From: Capsicum annuum
Lineage: Eukaryota; Streptophyta; Magnoliopsida; Solanales; Solanaceae
Assembly (NCBI RefSeq): GCF_002878395.1
Contig: NC_061115.1
Coordinates: 57,271,897 to 57,335,896, forward strand
Length of the DNA: 64,000 nt
Direction: 5' to 3'
Position numbers and translations under genes: made by a program. Below are positions 38,077-49,264 of this stretch, in pieces (the stretch's first letter is position 1; the number at the start of each line of letters is the position of its first letter). A model generated the notes under the pieces. It worked only from the letters and a program-made list of their open reading frames with translations. It did not search any database and was not told the origin of the DNA.

Positions 38077-38088
38077 GCTCTGATAAAA
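38077..38088 (-). promoter_or_regulatory. Primer-binding site of element G (iMet type)
   Basis: Plus strand GCTCTGATAAAA, two differences from the iMet complement, 5 nt from the LTR start at 38094. Confidence 0.75.
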
Positions 38089-38093
38089 AGTTT

Positions 38094-40458
38094 TTTCACG
38101 ACCCGAGGTTACCCCCTAGCCACGACAACGGTGCTTACGATCACAAGTGACCATAACCTAACTCATGAGCTGGTACCTACTATAAGCACTGAATAAAATA
38201 ATAATCATACACGTGTGCAAAAGAAAAACTACAAAAGTAATCTAAATCTGAAAACTAAATGTGGTTTAGCCACAAGTCTAAAACATATGCTGAAATATTG
38301 AAAGCTAACCATTGAAAGCTAACCATCAACTAAAAACATCTTATAAAACTGAGAAGATTGGTAAACTAGATAAGTGTCTAACTGGCTGTCTGATTGTCTG
38401 AAAAGCCTTTAACTGACTAAGGAGTTAATGGGACAAGCCTCCAACTAACTCTGACAAATTGAACATAATAAAATATTAAAGTACTGAATGAGAGATAATA
38501 TATCCTTGATGGATGAGGACTCACTTTTACAATTGCTGAGTAACACTAGCTGTCTAACTATGATCAGAAAACTGAGCCTTTAAACTTATGATCTAAGACA
38601 TCATAGTGCAATAAAGAGGATGCAATCAATACTTTAAATGTACTGGTATATGAGATGAGGTCTAGTTGAAATGCATGGGTACTGTGCACATGAGATAAGG
38701 AGTAATTGAAAAACATGATATAATTGAGCATGAATGCATGAAAACTATAATATCTGAGAATTCAAGACCAAGCATATACATATTTTTGAAATAATCTATA
38801 AACTGAGAGATTGGAATCTGTATAACTGAATAACTGTAAATATGTATGCTTTGGTCAAGCAAACCTGAACTGAATATACACTGAATACTATACTAAAACT
38901 ATAGGAGGTATCATCTAACCGACATGCCCTAATTTGAGCTAATTGGGGTTTGACCTATAACCCCAGTTGGAAGGGTGTCAGTACCATTCCATAGATACTA
39001 ATATTGGCTATGTGGATTTACTAAACTAGTGTCCCAAAGGACTAATAAGTTACCCTCAACTGGCAGGTAAACACCTTGTCAACCCTCAACTGGTAGGTAG
39101 ACATCTCTAACCTACGCTGGCTACGTAGTTCTGTAACTCAAGGATTATTACTAAGGGTCACACCCTCTACTATCAGGTGAGCCCTCATCCCTGAGTTCAC
39201 TCGGTCCTAAATTCTACTCCCAACTAAACTGACATTGGAACTGAACTGAACTAAGTTTGACTGAACATTATTTCATAACCTATAGTGCTCATCATGATTA
39301 CATCAACTAAGTAAATAATAGAATTTGTGGTTTAACTGAATCATGACTGAAATAATTTGAATTCATGTAAAATACTTAGGTATCGGGTATTCATAATCCA
39401 CCAGAACTGAATGATCACTGAATGTAATAACAAGCTTAAAAACTGTAGTAAAGGATCATGGTTCAAACCCACAAGCATAGACATTCCATCAAACATATAG
39501 GGATTGTGAATTTCAACATGGAAATGCTTAAAATAGGGGGAAACAACATGATTACATGACTGAAATTATAAAGTTGTGTATTTAACATAGAAATTCACTT
39601 GACTAAAGCATGGGAGACTCAAATTCATAGCATGGGGAATTCAAAATCTTGCATGGAATCCTACATGGGCTGAATTAAATTAAAATCACCATGAAAACAT
39701 GAATTAAAATCATCTTAAGCAATACAAAAATATCATAATAATAGAAAAATCCATTCCTTAATTGAAAGAGGGTTTTTGGTGCTCCATGGGTGAAAAGGAC
39801 CAATGAATGAACACCCACATACCCTAAGCTTTTAACTTGAAAGGAAAAATGAAATTCTTGATGCTTTCTTGAAGGTTCTTAAACTTGGGAAACTTTAATT
39901 ATTGACTTCTTGGGGAGAAAGGAATTGAATTCTTATTCTTGGGGGAAGGAGAGGGTTTTCTTGAAAGGAAAATTGGAGAAGAAGGGCAAAATTATGCCCT
40001 AACTGATGCCCAAGTTGTGTTATGAATGATTGGGTTGAGAGTGAAAAGACTCAATTTCCCCTCAACCATTTAAATCAAAAATTGGATACAACAATATCAC
40101 CGCGACACGGTATAATCACGGTCATTAAATTCCCTCACCGCGATGCGGTCTGCATAAAAATAGGAATAGAACCATGACACGGGCTTATTGTGATGACCCA
40201 GTAGTTTTGTGATCCAAAATGTCCTAACCCTCATCTTAAAAATCTAAAAATTCTCTAATACATACTTTTTACATCCCTGAACATGAATCAACTCAAAAAC
40301 CAATATCTGGAGGTTGGGAAGACCAAAATAAAAATCCTCAAAGTTAGTAGTCTTAAAAATAACTAAGTCCCCAACACTTAGTAAAATTTTTAGGCCTTAA
40401 GACCCTTATGCATGCAACTGAAAGTTGAATAGTACTAAGAATAGTATGGGGTATTACA
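38094..40458 (-). repeat. 5' LTR of element G (2365 bp)
   Basis: Uninterrupted copy matching 29362-33247. It contains CG-rich words CACCGCGACACGG and CACCGCGATGCGGTC at 40095-40195, about 260-365 nt from the LTR 5' end on the minus strand. The open frame at 38662-38862 is incidental. Confidence 0.9.
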
Positions 40459-43211
40459 CGAATACGCTACTAATGGGCCATTGTTCATGATACCGCTTGT
40501 GGTCATGCCCATGGTCTAAATGCCTAGATTATGAATTATGGTGATTGAATTATAAGTGATGTATATAATTGTTGACTAAATTATTGTTAATATGATGTAT
40601 GGATATGGAATATGCTATTAATTAAGTCCACAACTATGTTATCATGTGGACTACTAACTAGACTACTATTTTGAGACTTGGGCTATGATATTATCCATTT
40701 TATACTTTATCTAGTAACCAAACTAGTGTTTTTTCTAGAAAGCCCTCTGGTTGCTAATATTATGAGTCATGATACTATGGGCTTTAGAAGGTATATTTAT
40801 TGACTATAAAAGAAAATATGCTACTAATTATGTTGAAATTGTTAATTCTTTATAATATTTATACTATATATATATTTTTATATTTATGTATAAATTATAC
40901 TTGACGATGAATGATGAGATATGAAGGTATGCTTCTTCTTACTTATCTTTTACTTTAGCCCTCGTAGGGTTTCATTTACTTTAGCCCTTATATGACTTGT
41001 CATTTACTTTAGCTCTTGTGGGGCTCGTTCTTTGATATATTGATGATATGATAATGCCCGGCAAGTCTGGAGGATATATTGATGATACAATGATGCCCGA
41101 TATAAATGAACAATATATTAATAATATGATAATATATGGCAAGGCCAGAGGATATATTGATGATATGTTGATATCATCAAGGCCAGAGGTTATATAGATA
41201 ATATGTTGATACTTGGTAAGACCAAAGGATATTATGATGATATGTTGATACCCGATAAGGCCAGAGGATATTATGATGATACGTTAATACCTGGTGCGGC
41301 CAAATAATGTTGTGATAATGTGATGATACCTGGTATGGTCAGAGAATATTATGATATTACATTGACACCTGAAAAGGCCAGAGAATACTATGATATTATG
41401 ATGATGCTTAGAAAGATCGGGGGATGATTATTGATGTGCCTATATGTGTATCTACCGGATTAAACTTGACTAGCCCTATCTATGGCAATTATAGATTATT
41501 TATGCTCGTCTAGACCTAGGTATGGCAATTATATATTATTTATGCTCTTGCGTAGTTGGATAAAATGTTAGTAATAGAGATATCGGTTATAGTCTTCTAA
41601 TGAGTTAAGGTATTGAGTGGTATAGTTGGTGATTTAAGGATGAAAGATGCTTAGTGGTGGATATTACTTAAGTGGCTAATAATGAATAGTGGATTCATGA
41701 ACCTTAGTGATAAAGAGGACTAGTGGCATTGAAGATTATTAATAGGGATGATTAACTTATTATGGTGGTTAGTGATAGACTTAGTGATTATGATAATTAG
41801 TTACTATTAATGACTGTTTATAATGTTGATTAGTTGCTAAATGAGGATTTACAGATTAATGATGCTAATTAATAAAATATGTTAGTTGATAGAGGAATAG
41901 TGAATAAGTGGTTATTAGTAGTCGTATGATGAATGATGACTAGTGGGATTATGATGGCTAGAAATGAATATTGTCGAATATGGTCAAGTGATGAATCTTG
42001 ACTAGATGTTTAATATTAGCTAGTTAGTGAATAATAGTTAGTTTTTGACCCTGGAATAGTAATTATGTGATAAATAATAAATAATGGATGAAAAATATTT
42101 AGGGGTAATATGATAACTAGTGAGTAATTGGTTTAATAATAAGCATTGGTTAGCTAATAATGAGTGAATAGGGTGATAGACGAGATAGGTGCCCATATGA
42201 TGGTATGATTATAGTTATGAGTACATTGGTATATGTTACACCATTACGATTATTGATGATGATTATGTATGATGGCAAATGGCCGTTTGATGAAAATTGA
42301 GGAAAACTATGGATAAATGAGAAAGTTTGGATATAGTGTTGATTTTTTCCCTTTATATTTCTCTTAGGTGTGCTCTTCGGTGGTATGGGACACTGTGCTG
42401 AGTTCTTTACTTTATGCACTAGTTGGTGTATGGGCGCCAACTTTGTTCTTGTGTTTGCTTGTGATTACACTTGTATTGCATTATAATTCCAAATCGTTTA
42501 TTTACTATGCACGATGGTATTGGCATTCATTGATCCCTTATATTGTAATATTATTTTGATATTTAACACTTGTGATGTACGACAATAATGGCATGCGTTG
42601 ATGCCTTATGTTATATTGTTATTTCAAATTGCTTACTTATTATATATACAATGATGATGGAGATGATTCAGGTTTAATTGTGTACCTTGGCTTATTTATG
42701 ATTATCTTGCATTTTATCATTCTTATATCAAGAGTTTAGTCAGTTGGCCGATGATGCCTTCTGAGTACCCGTTGTTTGGGTGCTCATACTACACTTCTAT
42801 ATTTTTTTGGTGCAGATCTGAGTTTTAGCTACTGTTGTTGATCGTAATTCATACGGTGATTAATTCTCAGATTTAGGGTGAGATCTTGGAGTTTGAGTCA
42901 CCCGATTTCTTTCCATCTCTGCAGTTAGTCTTTAGTATTCAAGATATATGTATTGACTATTCTAGACTTAGAGTTGCATTGAAACTATTAGTTGCTCTTG
43001 TACTAGCTCTACCAGGTTTTGGGATAAGTATTTTGTATGATTGTTTATCCTATCTAAAACCTTTATGTTTTCAATTGATGTTCTTAAATTTCATCTATGT
43101 TGGGCCTTTCTTACTAGATTAACCCATTACGCTAGCTTCGAATTATGGTAATGGCTTACCTACAGGTGAAAATTGGTAGGTGCCATTATGACTCGTAACT
43201 CAAATCATGAC

Positions 43212-44290
43212 AAGAGCAAGTTGCTCCTATTATGTTAACTCCTAGGAGATATCCTGCTAAAATGGCTGCTCCACCAAATATCAAAAAATGCCAGTCAACT
43301 ACTAGAGGATTTCAAAAGACGTTAAGACAAAATAGTGGTGTTCCTAAAACATGGAACATAAGCATTGCTATAAGCATGGAAAGCCAGGTCATTTCATCAA
43401 TAACTATTCACTCCATAAGCTTGTTTACAAGGACTACATCAAGAACAATCCACAAAAAACACTGATAAAGGACCTGGTCTCTAACAAATGCAAAAGAACT
43501 AAGGAGAATCAACGAAGACTTCCATGATGATGGTTGAGGATGAATCTTAAACTTTTGATTCTCTATTTTCTCTCATTGTTGCCTCATAAGAGGAGAGTCT
43601 TCTTGATATCCCATAGAACATAAAAAATTACTCCAAAAGGGAACTGAGAGCTCTAGCAAATATCTTAATTGATGAATATCATAGTCTAATTAAATAAAAA
43701 GAGTCTCTAGTTGGTTCTATGGTGTCAAGTCTTCTTGCTACCTAGGAATTGAACAACATTAAAATAGAGAAGATGTCAACCCTGATAGCTAAAAAGGACT
43801 CTAAAATTGAAGTTTTGAAGGCTAAACTAACACAAGCTTCAAGAAAATACTCAACTCAAAGTTAAAAATATTGATCTCAAGAAAAAAATTATTGATTTGG
43901 CTCAACAAATGATTGATGAAATTGTTGTTCAAGTTAAATTTAAAAATCCAAATGGTCAAACAAAATTTTTGAGCTAGAAAAAAAGGTTGATCTCTTATCT
44001 TCTGAAAATAACACTTTGAATGAGAAATTAAAGGTTGTATCTCAAACTGGTCATAAAAGAAAGGGACATGGTAGTGACCTTCAATTTGAACTTGAAGACA
44101 AATTGACAAAAGTCCAAACTAGATCTCACAGACTCATTAGACAGGACTAAAGAACTTGAGAGAGACCTGGTTCAAATCAAAGTTGACCTTGAAAAATCAC
44201 TTTGCTGGATAGCCTCTTCAGAAACCCCTTCTCATCTTACTAAAGTAGGGTCAAACACTGGAATATCAACTAAGAAGAAGTAGAAAAAAT
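43212..44290 (+). pseudogene. Element C gag, with core deleted and frameshifted
   Basis: After the right half of the primer site (43212-43216), an ATG at 43262 opens MAAPPNIKKCQSTTR, the usual start of SIRE-like gag in related elements. The frame then jumps directly toward the zinc knuckle, which lies in another phase at 43366-43407 and reads CYKHGKPGHFINNY (second and last Cys replaced). Most of the capsid region is therefore missing. Downstream, 43690-44200 encodes Lys/Glu/Leu-rich fragments in several frames that resemble the coiled-coil tail of such gags. Confidence 0.7.
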
Positions 44291-44559
44291 ATGTTGAGAC
44301 ATAAGGGAAGTCTAGGGGACTAATTCCCTTATCCAAAAGAATAATTGTATGTCCTACTAGAGCATTTAGTGCTGAGAAGTATAAGAAGCATGCTGAGACA
44401 AAAGGAAACTATAGGGAACTTGGTTCCCACTCTAAAAGGAACAAGCTTCCATCTTGGATAATGAAAAGTTTTATTTTTCCTCTATCCCCTCTTTGAGAAC
44501 CCAAGTTGAAATAGGTTCTCAAATCCAACACATAAACTGCTAAAGAAGGAAGAGTGAGA

Positions 44560-45010
44560 GAAAGTAGCAAAAATATGTTCATAGATAGTGGCTTCTTAAG
44601 GCATGTGAATGAAATACCAAAAGATTTACTCTCACTCAAAGTATTTTAATGGAGTAGTGTCTTCTTTGGAAATAGAAAGAAATGACATAGTCTTGGCGTT
44701 AGAAGGATTGGCAACACCTTTGGTCATGAAATTAAAAAATATGTATTATGTAAATAGGTTGAAGTGCAATTTCTCAAATTAGTCCTAGATAACCACCAAA
44801 GAAAATAAAGTTGTTTAGATGATGATAATGATTTGAGGCTCAAGAATATAGGACATTCAAGCTCATCTCTCCTATAGATTCTAATCTCTACGGAATTGTC
44901 CTTGAAGTTACCTTAGTTAAAGTTTACAAACAACTAGACTTGTGACTCTTGTGAGAAGTTAAAGCAAACTAAGTCTTATGTCAAGCAAAGAAAAACATTA
45001 TTTGTATCCT
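44560..45010 (+). pseudogene. Element C protease and gag-pre-integrase remnant
   Basis: 44575-44620 reads MFIDSGFLRHVNEI, containing the DSG active site of copia proteases and the following RH residues. Further on, NMYYVNRLKCNF near 44740 corresponds to the usual block before the gag-pre-integrase domain. A CxxC with KQTK-like residues near 44950-44975 fits the zinc-binding region. No continuous frame exists. Confidence 0.6.
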
Positions 45011-46660
45011 TAGTTGACCTACCATAGAATCTATAGTAATAGGGCATATACTATTCAAGCTAAGTGCACATTGGCTTTGTCTAACTCAGTCTCATACCCT
45101 TACAGGTGTAACACATGATAAAGAAAGGAACAACAAAAAAGGGATAGACCAAATATGAAGTAGGAACTAAATGCTTATTGAGGGAAATAATCCCTTAAAA
45201 GGTTAGTCAATCTTACATTACTTTTGAAATTTTGAAATATGACTGGTATTGCCATAAAATCCATTTTTAGTTCTCTCTTTTGATTCCCCAAATCCTTCAA
45301 GTGTCCAAGCCATTCCTTCAACTGTTTAATACATCACTCATCTTGAATCCCTCGATCCCTCTTATAAGACTATTGATGCAGTAGATCTGGTTACTAAAAC
45401 TGAGGTCTCTAGCAAGCCACCTTCTAATATTGCTTCTATGAAAGAACATGAAAGTGTTTTGACTATTTCTAAAAGAGAAAACTCATTTTTTACTATGGAC
45501 CTGATCAAAGGACCTGATTAAGGGATTTGGTATCAATCTAGATGTAAGTGTTGAAGATGTCTTGTGTTTGAATTGTCGATTAAAAATTAAGCATGGAATT
45601 TTTGTCTTTGAGAAGAATAACTTTATCAAACTTCCTGATTGCAAGTGGACAACTATTTTTTAAAAAATAAATGATGCTTTAAAAGTAAATCAGGCTTAGC
45701 CAGTGAAAAAAAGGAGAACGAAAAGAAGAACTATAGAGAAAGATGGTACCATACCATAAAATATGGTAAATGTCAATAAACAAGAAGAAAATATGAATGT
45801 AAATGATGTTGTGGGCGTAGTGTCACCAAAAAACATGAACTATTATTACTTTGGTGAATGAGAGAAAAGCTACAACAATCTCTAAATCGAGAAGGGGTGT
45901 TGATGCACCAGGTTTATCTAAGGTGGCTTCACAGTCAAAAAAAATAAAATAAAATGTTGAGTCTAACATTGAGGGACCATGTACTCAAACAAGGGTCCAT
46001 GATTCAATGCACACGCTAAGAAATTGACTAGGGAAGAACTATAGGCTATTTTAAAGAAACAAATTATTCTTCGAGGGAAAGTAGATGAACCAGATATTGC
46101 AGAATTTCTCATATTGGTAAACTTAGTGGCAATAATAAAATTTTTGAAATAGTTGTATCTATTCAAACACCCTCTCCTTATTTACATGCAAATGAGGTTA
46201 TGGAGCTCTATGTTGAGATGTTATTTTGTTCTGAAAGAAATAAAGTGGTTATCCATGTAAAAATAGTGGAGATGTGCTCAGATGAAAAAGTTTTGGTCAG
46301 ATATTTGAAGAACCTACTGAAGGGATGGGTCCCTAGAAAAGTGAAGACCTGATGCCTTGCCTATAGATTTCTGCTCAATAAAGTTTCTAAGTTTTGTAAG
46401 TTTTCTCTTAAAGAAGAGGTTTCATGGACAAAAAGATAGATGCTCACCATCATCACCTTGGAGAAATGTGAGATAATCAAGAAAAAAAATGAAAGTGACA
46501 AATTATTTTATGATTTGTAATGTTTAATCTCATATTGGCTCAGGAATAAGTAAATACTGAAGTAGATTGAGTGAATGCATTGCTTGTGCAGAGGGACACT
46601 AAGATTGCTCAGTTAAAATCAGCCTTGTGACAAATATCTGGGGGAACAAGTGGGGACTTG
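45011..46660 (+). pseudogene. Element C unassigned internal region, possible extra 3' ORF remnant
   Basis: No reverse transcriptase, RNase H or integrase catalytic motif was found on either strand. Short frames show Ser/Pro/Lys-rich stretches (45240-45500, 45690-45800), then a more structured piece (46080-46330). It could be an envelope-like or other extra ORF of a SIRE-type element, or the body of a non-autonomous derivative. I do not recognise the protein. Confidence 0.35.
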
Positions 46661-49246
46661 GTCTTCTAAATAATCTTCGAATTGAAAAATGCTCAACTTT
46701 TCAAGAAAGTTTCTTATAGTTCATATATAAGTTAATGATCATTTAACCATCATCCTCAATTCCCTTTCTGAGTCCTCTTATCAATTATTGTTTCCGTGTT
46801 CCCAAGTCCTATTACTGTTTACTTCTAAAGATCCCCTATTTTATGGCTTGTACCTTGTTATTATTTTGTTATTTCTTGTGTAATGTTTAACTAACTTTCC
46901 TTTTTAAATGTATGGTTCTGCTTTAGTATTTTGTCTACTTCTTACTCATGTGCTTCTACCTTTATTTTCTCTCACTCTGAACTTTACAAAGGGGATATTA
47001 GCTCCATTTATGGGAGTGATTTGATATATCTTAGTAGATCTATCAATTCTTTTCCCCTAACAAGAAGACCTTGAAGAAGTTCATTATCCTCACTATGTGT
47101 TCAAAATAGATAAATATTTGTATAGACAGAAGCATGTTCCAAGGGACCCGGTTCTCTAGTGAATGAAATGATGCATCAAGGCATCATTGGATATTTGCTC
47201 TTCTTGAAGACAAGTAGACTCGGCATCATGTTAAGTATGTGAGATAATTCTAATTTGATTGAATGTGAACTATGTTAGGTACTTTGGTAGACAAAGAGAG
47301 CATGTGACTAATGACTTATTTTCTTGAATCTTCTGAGATCTTATGGAGGACTAGGTACCTAAAAGTTTTACAAATGCACTAAGAAGGAAATAATAAGAAT
47401 TATCTCCTTCATCAAAATCTCCCTTCAGTGGCTATTATCAGACTACAGGTGTCTAGGTAAGAGTTTATTAAATCTATCTAACATAGCTTATACCATTATA
47501 GATATGCACAGATGGAAAGATGGGAGAAAATTAGAAGTGAAGATTATCTGGGCAGCTCAAAGTATGCGCACAAAAGTTCAGAAGAAGGACCAAGTTCACA
47601 GATTAGTACCACTAACTGCACTTATAAAAGCTTTGAACTGTCTTGAAATGCCATATGGATTTCCTTTTTTTCTGTTCTACAATGTTGTCATATCATTTGA
47701 AACTCTATTGTCATATCCCCTTCTTAACATGACATATTGATTCTTCTCCTTTTAAATCATATTCTAGTTGTTCCTTCATTTTACCACCTCTTCAACAAAA
47801 TAACTGAAAATTTATTAAAATTCTTGGTTTGATAGTTCCTTTTGAACACTTTTTTTCGAACACCATTCTTCTCCCAAAATAACTTTCTAAGAACTTTGAA
47901 CTCTTCTAAGACTTAGCCGTAATTTTATTTCAAGTAAAGGTTTTTATAAAAGGATCAGGTTACCAAATAAAACCCAATGGAGGTTGATAAAAATCTTTTA
48001 AAAAGTGAGAAAGTAAATATCTTGCAAAAAATTAGACACAGTCAGAAACTTGATTCCTTTACTATGTCTAGATAAAAGAAAGGGATAAAATTTGATATTG
48101 ATGTCTAAGAGCTCTAATGAGTAGTTATTTGAGGAAAGTTTGTCGAGGAAAATAAGGAAAATCAAAATTCAAAAGAAAGAGGGATGTTGATGTTTCAATA
48201 GGAATCGGGTACCCTTGCCGAGTCATCAAAGTAGAAAGTGTCTAAAAAGAAGTTCACTCATTAAGAAAATTCAAAAAAAAAAAGAAAAACATATGTGCTT
48301 TGTGGTAGAGTATTTGATCTAAGATGGTTAAATTTTGTGCAAGCTTCCTCCAAATCTATTGGGGGACCAGGTGTCCTGATGGATCCTCATCAGGAATTAG
48401 CGTATCAAAAGGTAAAGTATCTCAGTTGCAAATCAAACTTGGGGACCTGAACCAAAAGCTTTTCAAATTTCTTGAATTTTTCAATGTTTGTAAGATAACA
48501 AATATCTTGAATCAACTCTTATCCTATCATCCTTCTCAATGTTTGTTCCTATCATTCATCTGTTATCTAAGCTTTATCTCAGACACTATATGGCAAATTG
48601 GTAGTTCTCTCCTTTTATTTATGCTTTTAATGGTATTAATAGAATATTTTTCATGTCTTATTGTCGCTAATATCTCTGCTTCTTCTCGATTTATTTTCTT
48701 CGTGTTACTATCACCTCGGTAGTGATATGTTAACATGTGTTGATTCTCTCTTTTACTTGGTTTACTATTTTCTCTTTTTAATGATGCCAAAACAGGGAAG
48801 ATGGGATGGAGAAAACTGGTGAATGGATCTAGTACTTGGCAGAAATATGGTAAAGAGAACTGATTAATGGTGAAAAGAGAATAGAAATAAGTGTTGATGA
48901 TCAAGGAGAATAGAATGAGTGTTAGTGTTAGGGGAAACATCCTAATCTAATCCACTGATGACTTAAGTTTGTCATCATTAAAACGAAAAAAATATTGTAT
49001 TCATGGTTTTGATAACTGACTAAGTTATTCTTGATTCTGATGATTGGCAAGCTCATAAAAGGACCATAAAAGAATTTAAATGTTATTATTTGGAGATACT
49101 GGTGATAGAAGAACTAATAAGGTGATGTTAGTGATAGGGGGAACTGATAATAGGCCTACTACTCCTATTTGATAGGAGAAACTAAAGAAAAGATAAATAA
49201 TGTTGATAATAGAAAAACTCTCTGAATTTGTTGCTATTGTCATTAT
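46661..49246 (+). other. Element C non-coding 3' region
   Basis: AT-rich, T-rich stretches (46730-46990 and 48530-48790) resemble each other loosely and may be an internal duplication. Open frames at 47504-47740 and 48324-48722 show no domain. Near 48968-49020 a sequence like the polypurine tract plus LTR start occurs (GTCATCATTAAAACG, then GGTTTTGATAACTGAC), a partial duplicate of 49238-49290. Confidence 0.45.
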
Positions 49247-49261
49247 AAAAAAAGGAGAAAT
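49247..49261 (+). promoter_or_regulatory. Polypurine tract of element C
   Basis: AAAAAAAGGAGAAAT immediately before the 3' LTR start TGTACATGT at 49265. Confidence 0.6.
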
Positions 49262-49264
49262 TAT

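Larger units (their letters stand above)
29357..40463 (-). mobile_element. Element G: Tekay-type chromovirus (29362-40458), TSD CGAAT
   Basis: 11,097 bp including the nested solo LTR H. It is flanked by CGAAT at 29357-29361 and 40459-40463, splitting the 3' LTR of element E. Minus-strand order: 5' LTR 38094-40458, primer site, gag, protease, reverse transcriptase, RNase H, integrase with chromodomain, polypurine tract, 3' LTR. Terminal dinucleotides are decayed (TT in place of TG at the left; TTAGA in place of TTACA at the inner 3' LTR end). No domain is intact. Confidence 0.92.
18678..43211 (+). mobile_element. Element E: chromovirus with very long LTRs and gutted interior
   Basis: 5' LTR 18678-24550, iMet primer site, 2.86-kb interior (24551-27407) with remnants of gag, protease, reverse transcriptase, integrase C-terminus and chromodomain, and 3' LTR from 27408, split by element G, to 43211. 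Both LTRs begin TGTAATGAC and end TGTGATA/CATGACA. It is inserted in the primer site of element C with duplication AGAG (possibly 5 bp with a change). Once inserts are removed the 3' LTR is about 4.7 kb, longer than the interior. Confidence 0.8.
27408..43211 (+). repeat. 3' LTR of element E, split by element G
   Basis: Left part 27408-29361 and right part 40464-43211 (about 4.7 kb together, counting the CGAAT duplication once). It retains the modules (27911-27985), TATAAACA (28004-28011) and minisatellite (40945-41430). The low-complexity TTAGTGGT-like part is at 41560-42170. Open frames at 28281-28616, 42150-42440, 42368-42559 and 42886-43122 have no recognisable domain and also lie in LTR sequence. 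Confidence 0.8.

Noticed and set aside
43822..44109. Minus-strand 95-codon frame
   Set aside because: Antisense to the Lys/Glu-rich coiled-coil tail of the copia gag.
48324..48722. 132-codon open frame with hydrophobic end
   Set aside because: It spans the AT-rich non-coding 3' part of copia C and matches no retroelement protein.
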